Shown here: one piece after another, positions 54,905 to 63,992 of the stretch | Layout: each line of letters starts with the position of its first letter | Numbering within the stretch: position 1 is the stretch's first letter | Source: DATFKA01 sp035268885 | Lineage (GTDB): Bacteria > Bacteroidota > Bacteroidia > Chitinophagales > Saprospiraceae | Length of the DNA stretch: 64,000 bases | NCBI GenBank assembly: GCA_035268885.1 | Contig: DATFKA010000120.1 | Location: 92,082-156,081 of the forward strand | Reading direction: 5' to 3' | Translations under genes and position numbers: made by a program | Notes under the pieces: model-generated | Seen by the model: the letters and a program-made list of their open reading frames with translations, nothing else | The model's database searches: none | What the model was told of the DNA's origin: nothing

Positions 54905-55591
54905 ATGTACTGGCTCTCCGAAAATAGCGTCGCATTCCCACCACCCGAACTAGCTGATCCGGACGGGGTATTGGCCGTAGGTGGAGACCTATCGCCACAG
55001 CGCCTGGTAGAAGCCTACCGGCAGGGCATTTTCCCCTGGTATAGTGATTACGACCCCATTCTTTGGTGGTCGCCCGATCCGCGTTTTGTTTTGTATCCGG
55101 AGAAGCTTAAGGTTGCCAAAAGCATGCGACCTTATTTTAACCAAAAGAAATTTGACTGGACACTGGACACCAATTTTCGGGCTGTGATTAGTGCCTGTCA
55201 GCAGCAAAATCGTCCTGGCCAGTTTGGCACCTGGATCACAGACGAAATGCTGGAAGCTTACTGTCGGCTACACGAGCTGGGTTTTGCCCATTCGGTGGAG
55301 GTCTGGGAGAAGGAGGAGGAGCTGGTCGGTGGCCTGTATGGTATTGCGCTGGGCAAGGTTTTCTTTGGGGAATCCATGTTTGCCCGCCGGAGTAATGCCT
55401 CCAAATTTGGCTTTATCGCTCTGGTACGGCAGCTAATCGATTGGGATTTTACGCTCATTGATTGTCAACAGGAGACGGATCACCTGCGCTCCCTGGGAGC
55501 CGAACTGATCCCCCGTCAAAAATTCACGCAGCATTTGGCGAGAAATCCCTGGCGAGAAACCCCGGCGCAGAAATGGATCGGCCTCGAATAA
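54905..55591 (+). CDS. aat: Leucyl/phenylalanyl-tRNA-protein transferase
   Basis: A 228-residue enzyme that adds Leu or Phe to proteins beginning with Arg or Lys, marking them for degradation by ClpAP (the N-end rule). The N-terminus FPPPELADPDGVLAVGGDLSPQRLVEAYRQGIFPWY and WWSPDPRFVLYP are its signature; the later GLYGIALGKVFFGESMFARRSNASK tract is equally specific. Length is close to the usual 230. It stands alone; no clpS or clpA lies nearby. A hairpin lies just upstream. Confidence 0.96.
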   Translation: MYWLSENSVAFPPPELADPDGVLAVGGDLSPQRLVEAYRQGIFPWYSDYDPILWWSPDPRFVLYPEKLKVAKSMRPYFNQKKFDWTLDTNFRAVISACQQQNRPGQFGTWITDEMLEAYCRLHELGFAHSVEVWEKEEELVGGLYGIALGKVFFGESMFARRSNASKFGFIALVRQLIDWDFTLIDCQQETDHLRSLGAELIPRQKFTQHLARNPWRETPAQKWIGLE

Positions 55592-55743
55592 AGCTAATTC
55601 CCGACCTTATTTGGGAATAAGGAAAACCACTAGCTTCTTTTTCAAAAAATTCCTTATTTTTATCTCCTATTTTTTAACTCAGGCTAAGCCTGGTGCATTA
55701 GTAAATCCAGTACAAGCCAGACTTAAGACAAAAACGCAACAGC

Positions 55744-57570
55744 ATGAAACAGCTTTCTTTACTACAACCAGGCCTACTGGTACTCGCCATGGTAGTCTTT
55801 AGCCCATCTTTTCTGGTAGCGCAATGCCCCACCCTCCTGTGGTCGGACGAATTCTCCGGTACCGCCCTGGATATGGATAACTGGAACTTTCAGACGGGCG
55901 ACGGCTGCGCAGAAGGTATCTGCGGCTGGGGAAACAACGAGCTACAAAGTTACCAACAAAACAACGTGGAAGTCAGTGACGGTACGCTCAAAATTACCGC
56001 TCGCTTCGAGAATGTAGACGGCAAACAATACAGCTCCGGACGGATCAACACTAAAAACAAGGCGGATTTCACCTACGGACGCTACGAGTCTTCCATTAAG
56101 CTGCCCGGTGCCCGGGGGCTTTGGCCCGCCTTTTGGATGCTATCCACCAACGAGCCCTACGGTGGCTGGCCCCGCAGCGGAGAAATCGATATCATGGAAT
56201 TCGTCTCTTCCAAACCTAAAGAGGTACTGGGCTCTATTCATTACGGAGATCCCTTCCCTAATAATCAATTCCAAACCGAATACTTAATTAAGGAGAACGG
56301 AAATTTCCTGGATACTTTTTACAATTTCGCCGTTGAGTGGGAACCCGGCGTCATCCGTTTCTTCGTCGATGATGTACTTTATGGTGTAAAACGGGCAAGT
56401 GACGTTGCCCCCTTCCGTTGGCCATTCGACCAGGATATGCACTTCCTGCTCAATGTTGCCGTGGGCGGATCACTGGGCGGTAGTGTGGTGGCCAGTGATT
56501 TACCCGCTACCATGGAAGTTGATTACGTCCGCGTCTATGATGGAGGCAAACCTTACCTGGAAGGCGACTGGAAAGTGAATAACCGCGAAGAGAGCGTAGC
56601 CTTCACCATCCAACAACTCACACAGGGTACTCAGGTCACCTGGACCATCCCCGAAGATGCAACCATCGTCAGCGGTCAGGGAACGAATCAGATCCGCGTC
56701 GACTTTGGGGATCAGAGCGGTACGGTCAGTGCTACCTTTAACAATGGCTGTGAAGACCAAACCATTAGTAATTTCGTAACGGTCGGACCACCCTTCGCCA
56801 GGGCCTTTTCTTTCGAAAACTTTGATGATCCGGGTCAGGCAACCTTTGCTTTTTCTAACGGTACGCTTACTGAAGTAGCCAATCCGGATCCCGACTCCAT
56901 CAATAGTAGTACTCTGGTAGGTAGATACGCACGAAGTGGCGGAGAACGCTACGATGTGCTCATCTACGATGTGAATTCCATTAGCAACGCCGGCGTTTAC
57001 CTCAACGAAGAACAAAAGTTGTACATGGATGTATACACCTCGGCCCCCATTGGTACCGAAATCTTACTCCAGATGGAGACCTCCCGGTCCATGCCCAATA
57101 ATTTCCCCACCGGACGGCACAGTCGCTTTGTGACCACTGTGACCGAAAACAACCAATGGCATCGCCTCGTCTTTGAACTACTGGATCGTCCGGATCAATT
57201 TGCTTCTAGCCTCGATATCCAAAATATCGTACTGCTTTTTAATTCTGATTCTTTCACTAGCGATATTTACTTCTTTGACAACTTTGATAGTTACAGCGTT
57301 GGTAGTGTTACTAATACGCGCCAAAGGAGGGAAATAAGTCGTCTTCGGGTCTTTCCGAATCCGGTTTCCGACTTACTGAATTTCAGCTCGCCCAGTAATA
57401 GTCGGATAACATTTGTGGAGTTATTCTCCTTACAGGGAAAACAAGTCTTACGCCGCAAAATTCAAAACCAGCAGGGGCAAATTGATATCAGCCAACTGGA
57501 AAGAGGTATGTATTTGCTCAAAGCCATTGATGAATATGGTAAAACATATACCCAGAAAATTATGAAATAA
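55744..57570 (+). CDS. GH16-family glucanase with a T9SS sorting domain
   Basis: A 608-residue secreted glycoside hydrolase, probably a laminarinase or other beta-1,3-glucanase. The signal peptide ends near SFLVAQ. The GH16 catalytic domain (about 25-270) holds the active site EIDIMEF, with E147 as nucleophile, D149 and E152 as acid/base. A small beta-sandwich follows (about 275-350, with SFNNGC-type strands), then a further CBM-like sandwich (about 355-520). The last ~75 residues (RVFPNPVSDLLNFSSP and YLLKAIDEYGKTYTQKIMK) are the type A T9SS sorting signal, so it is exported and attached to the cell surface or released. Confidence 0.93.
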   Translation: MKQLSLLQPGLLVLAMVVFSPSFLVAQCPTLLWSDEFSGTALDMDNWNFQTGDGCAEGICGWGNNELQSYQQNNVEVSDGTLKITARFENVDGKQYSSGRINTKNKADFTYGRYESSIKLPGARGLWPAFWMLSTNEPYGGWPRSGEIDIMEFVSSKPKEVLGSIHYGDPFPNNQFQTEYLIKENGNFLDTFYNFAVEWEPGVIRFFVDDVLYGVKRASDVAPFRWPFDQDMHFLLNVAVGGSLGGSVVASDLPATMEVDYVRVYDGGKPYLEGDWKVNNREESVAFTIQQLTQGTQVTWTIPEDATIVSGQGTNQIRVDFGDQSGTVSATFNNGCEDQTISNFVTVGPPFARAFSFENFDDPGQATFAFSNGTLTEVANPDPDSINSSTLVGRYARSGGERYDVLIYDVNSISNAGVYLNEEQKLYMDVYTSAPIGTEILLQMETSRSMPNNFPTGRHSRFVTTVTENNQWHRLVFELLDRPDQFASSLDIQNIVLLFNSDSFTSDIYFFDNFDSYSVGSVTNTRQRREISRLRVFPNPVSDLLNFSSPSNSRITFVELFSLQGKQVLRRKIQNQQGQIDISQLERGMYLLKAIDEYGKTYTQKIMK

Positions 57571-57597
57571 ACAGGCCACGATAAAACAAAATATCAT

Positions 57598-57640
57598 CGA
57601 AGCCCTTCTGCTGATCATCAAACAGAAGGGCTTCGTCTTT
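57598..57640 (+). terminator. Intrinsic terminator after the GH16 gene
   Basis: A perfect 13-bp stem: CGAAGCCCTTCTG at 57598-57610 with its complement at 57623-57635, a 12-base loop, then TCTTTTT. It lies 28 bases after the stop codon. Confidence 0.92.
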
Positions 57641-57792
57641 TTGCGGAAAGGCCGACTAAACTATTTTTTCCCATTTTTGTATCCATAATAACCTTGCGTT
57701 AGAGGCGAATCACGGCTTTGCCGATCCTCTTTCGCAAAAGCCAACTAAATCAAAAGCTTGGTCAATACGGTACAAGCACTAATCAGAAGGTC

Positions 57793-58962
57793 ATGAAAAT
57801 TGGAATTGTCTGTTATCCTACTTACGGAGGAAGCGGAGTCGTAGCGACAGAACTGGGGCTGGGGCTAGCCCGACGTGGACACGAAGTGCACTTTATCACC
57901 TATCGCCGCCCCCCCCGCCTGAACCACTTTCAAGAAAACCTATTCTTCCACGAAGTAGATACCGACGATTATCCGCTTTTTGAATATACGCCATACGATA
58001 CGGCCCTAACCAGTAAACTGGTCGATGTGGTCAAATTTGAAAAACTGGATCTGCTACACGTACATTACGCCATCCCACATGCCACCGTCGCTTACATGGC
58101 TAAAAAGATACTACTCCAGGAAGGCCGCTACGTACCCACCATCACGACCCTGCACGGCACAGATATTACCCTAGTCGGTAATAATAAAGCCTTTGCGCCG
58201 GTCGTCGCCTTTTCCATCAATAAGTCCGATGGTGTCACGGCGGTTTCCAAAAGTCTGCGTGATCAGACCTACGACCTATTTGGCATCAAGCGCGAAATCG
58301 AAGTCATCTATAATTTTATCGATTTCGAACGCTTCAAAAGAGACAATAAAGATCATTTCAAAAAAGCCATCGCCCCCGATGGCGAACGCATACTCGTACA
58401 CCTGTCCAACTTCCGTAAGGTCAAGCGGGTCGAAGATGTCATCCGGGTCTTCCACAAGGTACACCAGGCGATTCCTTCCAAACTATTGCTGATTGGTGAT
58501 GGTCCCGAACGCCGCAACGCCGAGCAACTCTGCCGGGAACTAAAATTATGCGACGATATTCGATTCCTGGGCAAACAAGATGCCGTGGAAGAACTACTGG
58601 CCGTAGCGGACTTAATGATCATGCCCTCCGAAAAGGAGAGCTTTGGATTAGCCGCACTGGAAGCCTTTGCCTGCCAGGTCCCCGTTATTTCATCCAATGC
58701 GGGTGGCCTGCCGGAAGTGAATATTCACGGAGAAACGGGCTACCTCAGCGAAGTCGGCGACGTAGAAGACATGGCTCAAAATGCCCTGAAGATCATCACT
58801 GATCCCAAAACGCTGGAGCAATTCCGCGAAAGAGCCCTGAAGCAGGCCGAACGCTTCCACATCGATAATATCATCCCGCTCTACGAAAAATACTACGAAG
58901 AAGTGCTCAAAAAGTCGGTCTACTCCGATAAGGCTCGCACAGAATTACTCAAAGAGCTTTAA
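57793..58962 (+). CDS. bshA: N-acetyl-alpha-D-glucosaminyl L-malate synthase BshA
   Basis: A 389-residue GT4 glycosyltransferase that joins N-acetylglucosamine from UDP-GlcNAc to L-malate, the first step of bacillithiol synthesis. The N-terminus MKIGIVCYPTYGGSGVVATELG is the BshA signature; HVHYAIPHATVAYMAK and TTLHGTDITLVG are also characteristic. The GT4 donor-binding E-x7-E motif is KESFGLAALEAFAC near residue 285. I chose the ATG at 57793 because the residues before it (PILFRKSQLNQKLG) do not fit. Other bsh genes are not seen in this window. Its end carries the thrS promoter. Confidence 0.93.
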   Translation: MKIGIVCYPTYGGSGVVATELGLGLARRGHEVHFITYRRPPRLNHFQENLFFHEVDTDDYPLFEYTPYDTALTSKLVDVVKFEKLDLLHVHYAIPHATVAYMAKKILLQEGRYVPTITTLHGTDITLVGNNKAFAPVVAFSINKSDGVTAVSKSLRDQTYDLFGIKREIEVIYNFIDFERFKRDNKDHFKKAIAPDGERILVHLSNFRKVKRVEDVIRVFHKVHQAIPSKLLLIGDGPERRNAEQLCRELKLCDDIRFLGKQDAVEELLAVADLMIMPSEKESFGLAALEAFACQVPVISSNAGGLPEVNIHGETGYLSEVGDVEDMAQNALKIITDPKTLEQFRERALKQAERFHIDNIIPLYEKYYEEVLKKSVYSDKARTELLKEL

Positions 58963-58980
58963 TTATTCCTCTGAAAAACC

Positions 58981-58988
58981 TAATTTTG
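58981..58988 (+). promoter_or_regulatory. thrS promoter -7 box
   Basis: TAATTTTG matches TAnnTTTG exactly, with TTTA at 58958-58961 placed 19 bases upstream as a -33-like element, overlapping the end of bshA. It predicts a thrS leader of about 50 bases. Confidence 0.55.
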
Positions 58989-59046
58989 CAGCGCCTTTGG
59001 AACTTTTCCCAAAGGGTACATTGTTTTGCTGCAAAAATAACCAAGC

Positions 59047-60972
59047 ATGATCAATATTACGCTTCCCGATGGTAGTGTGCGTACCTACGAAGCCGGAACA
59101 ACGGCTATGCAAGTCGCCGAATCTATCAGCTCCGGATTAGCCAGAAACGTACTTTCCGCTAAAGTGGACGGTGAGGTCTGGGATGCAGACCGCCCCATTG
59201 AACAAGATGCCAGCTTACAATTACTCACCTGGAACGATAAAGATGGCAAGACCACCTTCTGGCACTCTTCTGCCCACCTTTTGGCGGAAGCCCTGGAAGC
59301 GCTCTACCCAGGCGTCAAATTTGGGATTGGCCCAGCCATTGAAAATGGCTTCTACTACGATATCGACGCCGGCGATCACCAGATATCCGTCGACGACCTG
59401 CCCAGGATCGAGCAAAAAATGCTCGAACTGGCCAGAAATAAAAATGAATACATCCGTAAGGAAGTCAGCAAAGCGGAGGCGAAAGCTTACTTCGAAGAGA
59501 AAGGCGATGAATACAAACTAGAGTTAATCGCCGACCTGAAAGATGGCCAAATCACCTTTTACGAGCAGGGCGATTTTGTGGATCTTTGCAAAGGCCCACA
59601 CATTCCCAATACCGGCAAAATCAAAGCGATTAAGCTGACCAAAGTAGCCGGGGCCTACTGGCGGGGTGACGAATCGCGCAAGATGCTAACCCGTATCTAT
59701 GGGGTCACCTTCCCCAAAGCGAAAGAGCTCAAAGAATACCTTGAATTGCTGGAGGAAGCTAAAAAACGAGACCACCGTAAATTAGGTGCCGAACTGGAAC
59801 TGTTTATGTTCTCCGATCGCGTTGGCGCTGGCTTACCCATGTGGTTACCCAAAGGGAATGCACTAAGAGAGCGCCTGATGAACTTCCTGCGCGAAGAGCA
59901 GGAAAAGCGCGGCTATAAAATGGTGACGACGCCACACATCGGCAAAAAAGATTTGTACGTAACTTCTGGGCATTATGAAAAGTATGGAGAAGATAGCTTC
60001 CAGCCGATTCATACGCCCCGGGAAGGGGAAGAGTTTTTACTCAAACCCATGAACTGTCCGCACCACTGTGAGATTTATGCGCACCGGCCCAAATCCTACA
60101 AAGAACTCCCCTTGCGGATTGCCGAATTCGGTACCGTATATCGCTACGAGCAAAGTGGAGAGCTGCACGGCTTGTCACGCGTACGGGGTTTTACCCAGGA
60201 TGATGCGCATATCTTTTGTACGCAGGATCAGCTAAAAGAAGAGTTCCTGAACGTGCTTGATCTGACGACGGTGGTACTAAAGAAGATGGGCTTTGCCGAG
60301 TTTACCGCTCAGATATCTCTCAGAGACCCGGACAATCCAAATAAATACATCGGTACCGATGAGAACTGGAACGCAGCGGAAAGTGCCATTATTGAGGCCA
60401 CCGAGGAAGTTGGACTCAAGACGACCCAGGAGATCGGAGAAGCGGCCTTCTACGGGCCTAAACTCGACTTCATGATCAAGGATGCTATCGGTCGTTCCTG
60501 GCAGCTGGGTACCATCCAGGTAGATTACAACTTGCCCGATCGCTTCGAGCTGGAATACACCGGCGCGGATAATCAGGCTCATCGTCCCGTGATGATTCAC
60601 CGGGCGCCCTTTGGCTCCATGGAGCGCTTCATTAGTATTCTGATTGAGAATACGGCGGGCAAATTCCCCCTGTGGCTGATGCCCGAACAATATGCACTGC
60701 TTCCCATCTCAGATCGACTGATCCCTTATTGCGAGCAGGTCGAAAAGAAACTGGCCAAGCAGGATATCCGCGGTTACATCGACGACCGAACCGAATCAAT
60801 CGGGCGTAAGATCCGTGATACAGAACTAAAACGTATACCGTATATGCTCATTGTAGGAGACAAGGAAGTGGAAGACAATACCGTTTCCGTTCGTCTGCAA
60901 GGAGAAGGTGATATTGGCAGTATGCCGATTACAGATTTTGTCAAACACTTCCAGGATCGTCTGGAAGACTAA
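59047..60972 (+). CDS. thrS: Threonyl-tRNA synthetase
   Basis: A 641-residue class II synthetase that charges tRNA-Thr. The N-terminal TGS domain (about 1-62) starts MINITLPDGSVRTYEAGTTAMQ. The editing domain (about 63-225) carries the HxxxH site in FWHSSAHLLAEAL. The catalytic core holds motif 2 as YRYEQSGELHGLSRVRGFTQDDAHIF, and the zinc residues are Cys in MNCPHHCEIY and two later His. The anticodon domain closes the chain. Unlike the usual order, infC, rpmI and rplT do not follow. A nested hairpin and a tiny T9SS protein gene come next. Confidence 0.97.
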   Translation: MINITLPDGSVRTYEAGTTAMQVAESISSGLARNVLSAKVDGEVWDADRPIEQDASLQLLTWNDKDGKTTFWHSSAHLLAEALEALYPGVKFGIGPAIENGFYYDIDAGDHQISVDDLPRIEQKMLELARNKNEYIRKEVSKAEAKAYFEEKGDEYKLELIADLKDGQITFYEQGDFVDLCKGPHIPNTGKIKAIKLTKVAGAYWRGDESRKMLTRIYGVTFPKAKELKEYLELLEEAKKRDHRKLGAELELFMFSDRVGAGLPMWLPKGNALRERLMNFLREEQEKRGYKMVTTPHIGKKDLYVTSGHYEKYGEDSFQPIHTPREGEEFLLKPMNCPHHCEIYAHRPKSYKELPLRIAEFGTVYRYEQSGELHGLSRVRGFTQDDAHIFCTQDQLKEEFLNVLDLTTVVLKKMGFAEFTAQISLRDPDNPNKYIGTDENWNAAESAIIEATEEVGLKTTQEIGEAAFYGPKLDFMIKDAIGRSWQLGTIQVDYNLPDRFELEYTGADNQAHRPVMIHRAPFGSMERFISILIENTAGKFPLWLMPEQYALLPISDRLIPYCEQVEKKLAKQDIRGYIDDRTESIGRKIRDTELKRIPYMLIVGDKEVEDNTVSVRLQGEGDIGSMPITDFVKHFQDRLED

Positions 60973-60986
60973 TTTTATTGTGTAGG

Positions 60987-61049
60987 AATCGGGATAAAAC
61001 GTTAAATTTCCATTAAACGTATGGGAATTTAATTGAATTTATCCCGATT
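60987..61049 (+). terminator. Long nested hairpin after thrS
   Basis: The outer stem AATCGGGATAAA (60987-60998) pairs perfectly with 61038-61049, and an inner stem of 10 bp with one G-U pair (about 61002-61011 with 61022-61033) lies within it. It begins 15 bases after the thrS stop. No T run follows directly, so it may stop transcription or stabilise the message. Confidence 0.6.
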
Positions 61050-61099
61050 TATCCTTAATTTCCCTCGGCAATCACGTGTAATCCCAAAACGAAGACTGA

Positions 61100-61444
61100 A
61101 TGAAGCATTTTTTACTCCTCTTTTCTTTTATTGTACTAAGCTCCGTTAATGTCGCCAGGGCAGATCATGCGCCGCTGGATTCGCATTGGTCAAGTAATAT
61201 TTTAGCGGAAGAACCCATACAGGTTTTTCCTAATCCGGCCACCAATTATTTTGGTATTACGGAAACGGAAGGCGTACAAAAGATTTACGTATTTAATTTG
61301 GTAGGAAAGCGCTTAAAGCAATTTCTCGACGTGGCACGCGACAAACACTATTTTATTGGTGATCTTCCCAGAGGTATGTATCTGGTACAAATGGTCGGCA
61401 ACAATAATCAGGTGATTGTTACCCGCCGGGTCAGCAAACGCTAA
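61100..61444 (+). CDS. Very small T9SS-sorted secreted protein
   Basis: A 114-residue protein consisting of a signal peptide (about 1-22, LLFSFIVLSSVNVARA), a short linker of about 20 residues, and a complete T9SS type A sorting domain (IQVFPNPATNYFGI, IYVFNLVGKRLKQF, and LPRGMYLVQMVGNNNQVIVTRR). There is hardly any passenger domain between signal and sorting tag. It could be a shortened relic of a larger secreted protein, or a small cargo in its own right. A terminator hairpin follows 25 bases after the stop. Confidence 0.85.
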   Translation: MKHFLLLFSFIVLSSVNVARADHAPLDSHWSSNILAEEPIQVFPNPATNYFGITETEGVQKIYVFNLVGKRLKQFLDVARDKHYFIGDLPRGMYLVQMVGNNNQVIVTRRVSKR

Positions 61445-61468
61445 GTCTCCTATTCTCTTCCATCCTCT

Positions 61469-61501
61469 ACATGGCCTACGCTTTTTGAGTGTAGGCCATG
61501 T
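61469..61501 (+). terminator. Hairpin terminator after the small T9SS gene
   Basis: An 11-bp perfect stem (ACATGGCCTAC at 61469-61479 with 61491-61501) extends inwards by three further pairs, one of them G-T, leaving a 5-base loop. The tail is CGTGTTTTG, a weak T run. Confidence 0.75.
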
Positions 61502-61614
61502 CGTGTTTTGGGCTTCCGCTAAAAGAGCTTTCCCTATTATACCCATTAATATTCTAGAAATACTTATTTTAAGGCCTCACTAAAGCCCTTCTTCCAATAA
61601 TAAATACAATACAC

Positions 61615-63813
61615 ATGAGATTATTATGCACCCTAATGCTAATCACGACGATTAGCTTTACCTGGGCCCAATCGGGCAAGGATTCCTTTTCCCCATCTGA
61701 AATCCAGGCCTGGGAAGCCCGCGCCAAAAAAGTGGATATCATCCGCGACAACTGGGGTATCCCCCACGTGTATGCCAAGACCGACGCCGACGCTGTATTC
61801 GGTATGCTCTACGCACAGTGCGAAGATGACTTCAAACGAGTCGAGCGCAATTATATCGATGCGCTGGGTCGTATGTCACTGGCTTATGGTCCCGATTATA
61901 TCTGGCACGATTTACGGGCCCGACTTTTTATGGACGATGCCGAGGCCAAAGCCTATTACGAGGAAGCCCCTAAGTGGATGAAAAAGCTATGCGACGCCTT
62001 CGCCGACGGAATCAACTATTATCTACATACCCATCCCGAAGTAAAGCCCGACCTTTTAACGCGCTTCGAACCCTGGTTCCCCTTTACTTTTAGTGAAGGA
62101 AGTATTGGTGGTGATATCACCCGGGTAAGCCTGCGCGGCCTGGAGGCCTTTTACGGAAGTGACGGGGACTCCTACATCGATCATAAGTGGTCACTGGAGG
62201 AAGAAGCAACCGGCTCTAATGGCTTCTCCATCGCTCCCAAGCTCAGTGAGACGGGCAATTCCTTGTTTCTGATTAACCCACACACCTCCTTCTATTTTCG
62301 CTCGGAGCAACATATCAATAGCGAAGAAGGGCTGCAAGCTTACGGCGCCGTCACCTGGGGCCAGTTTTTTATCTACCAGGGCTTCAACGAAAATTGTGGC
62401 TGGATGCATACGTCTACCTACGCCGACGCCATCGACCAATATGAAGAGACCATTATTGAACAGGAGGGCCGGTACTATTATCTATACGGCGACACCTATC
62501 GCCTCGTAGAAGAAGAGACCGTATCCATCCCTTACGTAGACGGAAATACCCGTGGAGAACGCAGCTTTACCATGTACTTCACCCATCACGGCCCGGTCAT
62601 CCGTCGGGAGGGGGATAAGTTGATTACCTTCCGCATGATGGAGCGCCCCATCGACGCCCTGGAACAATCTTTCCTGCGTACCAAAGCGACGAGTTATAAG
62701 CGTTTCCGCAAAACCATGAAAATACGTACCAATTCCTCCAATAATACGGTCTATGCAGACAATCAGGGGAATATCGCCTACTGGCACGGTAATTTTATCC
62801 CGAAAAGAAACCCGGAATACGATTACAGCGGCCTGATCGACGGTAGTAACCCCGAAACGGACTGGAACGGCCTACACAAGATTAAAAACCTGATCGAGGT
62901 GAAAAATCCGGATATCGGTTGGATTCAAAATTGCAACGCTACCCCCTTTACCGTAGCTGGGCCCGACAGCCCCGAAAGAGCAGATTACGCCCGCTACATC
63001 GCTCCCGACCTGGAAAACTTCCGGGGCGTAAATGCCGTGCGCGTGCTGAGTAGTATCAATAGCTATAATCTGGACAAACTGATCGGCGCCATGAATAACC
63101 CTTACCTGGCCGCCTTTGAAGATATGATTCCCGCACTGGTCGACGCTTACGAAAACAGCGCCGATAAAGAGGATGAGGATTTAGCGGAAGCCATCGGTAT
63201 CCTGGGCGACTGGGACTTCACCTACGGAGAAAATTCTGTCGCCACGGCCCTGGCCGTTTTCTGGGGCGAACGCATCTATTACGGATTGGCGGCCGGCCGG
63301 CGCACCGCCGAAGATCGAGCCAATGAACTAATGATGGATGATATTGTCCTTAAGCATACCAGTGATCAGGAAAAACTAGATGCCCTGATCGACGCTATGC
63401 AACAAATCGAAGCGGACTTTGGCAGCTGGAAAACGCCCTGGGGCGAAATCAACCGCTTTCAGCGCCTAACCGGTGACATCCAAGAGTCTTACGATGATGA
63501 TAAGCCTAGTCTGCCCGTGGCCTATACTTCTTCGCGCTGGGGCTCTCTGGCCGCCTGGGGTACCGAATCGCCCGGCGGCGTCAAGCGTCGCTACGGTCGG
63601 CGCGGACAGAGCTTTGTAGCCGCCGTGGATTTCGGGAAAGATAAAGTACAGGCCCGCGCCATCGTCAGCGGTGGCCAAAATGGGGATCCGGAATCACCGC
63701 ATTTTACGGATCAGGCCCTGAAATTTACCCAAGGAGAATTCCGGGACGTTTACTACTACAAGAGTGATGTCAAAGCTAATCAGGAAGAAATGTATAAACC
63801 AGGGAAGCGCTAA
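61615..63813 (+). CDS. Penicillin acylase family Ntn hydrolase
   Basis: A 732-residue secreted (signal peptide ending SFTWAQ) member of the penicillin amidase family, made as a precursor that cuts itself. The new beta-chain N-terminus should be S201 in ATGSNGFSIAP, the nucleophile. INPHTSFYFRSE follows as a typical substrate-binding tract, and an Asn such as in TNSSNNTVYADNQGNIAYWH provides the oxyanion residue. The alpha chain (about 20-200) includes WGIPHVYAKTDADAVFG. Relatives cleave beta-lactams, acyl-homoserine lactones or other amides; the substrate cannot be told. A large hairpin follows the gene. Confidence 0.92.
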   Translation: MRLLCTLMLITTISFTWAQSGKDSFSPSEIQAWEARAKKVDIIRDNWGIPHVYAKTDADAVFGMLYAQCEDDFKRVERNYIDALGRMSLAYGPDYIWHDLRARLFMDDAEAKAYYEEAPKWMKKLCDAFADGINYYLHTHPEVKPDLLTRFEPWFPFTFSEGSIGGDITRVSLRGLEAFYGSDGDSYIDHKWSLEEEATGSNGFSIAPKLSETGNSLFLINPHTSFYFRSEQHINSEEGLQAYGAVTWGQFFIYQGFNENCGWMHTSTYADAIDQYEETIIEQEGRYYYLYGDTYRLVEEETVSIPYVDGNTRGERSFTMYFTHHGPVIRREGDKLITFRMMERPIDALEQSFLRTKATSYKRFRKTMKIRTNSSNNTVYADNQGNIAYWHGNFIPKRNPEYDYSGLIDGSNPETDWNGLHKIKNLIEVKNPDIGWIQNCNATPFTVAGPDSPERADYARYIAPDLENFRGVNAVRVLSSINSYNLDKLIGAMNNPYLAAFEDMIPALVDAYENSADKEDEDLAEAIGILGDWDFTYGENSVATALAVFWGERIYYGLAAGRRTAEDRANELMMDDIVLKHTSDQEKLDALIDAMQQIEADFGSWKTPWGEINRFQRLTGDIQESYDDDKPSLPVAYTSSRWGSLAAWGTESPGGVKRRYGRRGQSFVAAVDFGKDKVQARAIVSGGQNGDPESPHFTDQALKFTQGEFRDVYYYKSDVKANQEEMYKPGKR

Positions 63814-63869
63814 TTAACTTAAAATTCCGGAAGAATTTTTTAGCTAAAAAGGCACTTATACAACCATTC

Positions 63870-63921
63870 TAATGGACTTCTTAACTTTTTTTAGTCGAAA
63901 AAACAGTTAAGAAGTCCATTA
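63870..63921 (+). terminator. Long hairpin after the penicillin acylase gene
   Basis: A perfect 17-bp stem: TAATGGACTTCTTAACT (63870-63886) with 63905-63921. The inner T7 tract and A6 tract could add about six more pairs with one bulge. It lies 57 bases after the stop codon; the following sequence is A-rich, not T-rich. Confidence 0.6.
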
Positions 63922-63992
63922 AGTGGTAAAAAACACGGAAACAATGCTTATACATTCCTAATATCTTGTTATTTTTAAGGAAAATCATAATC

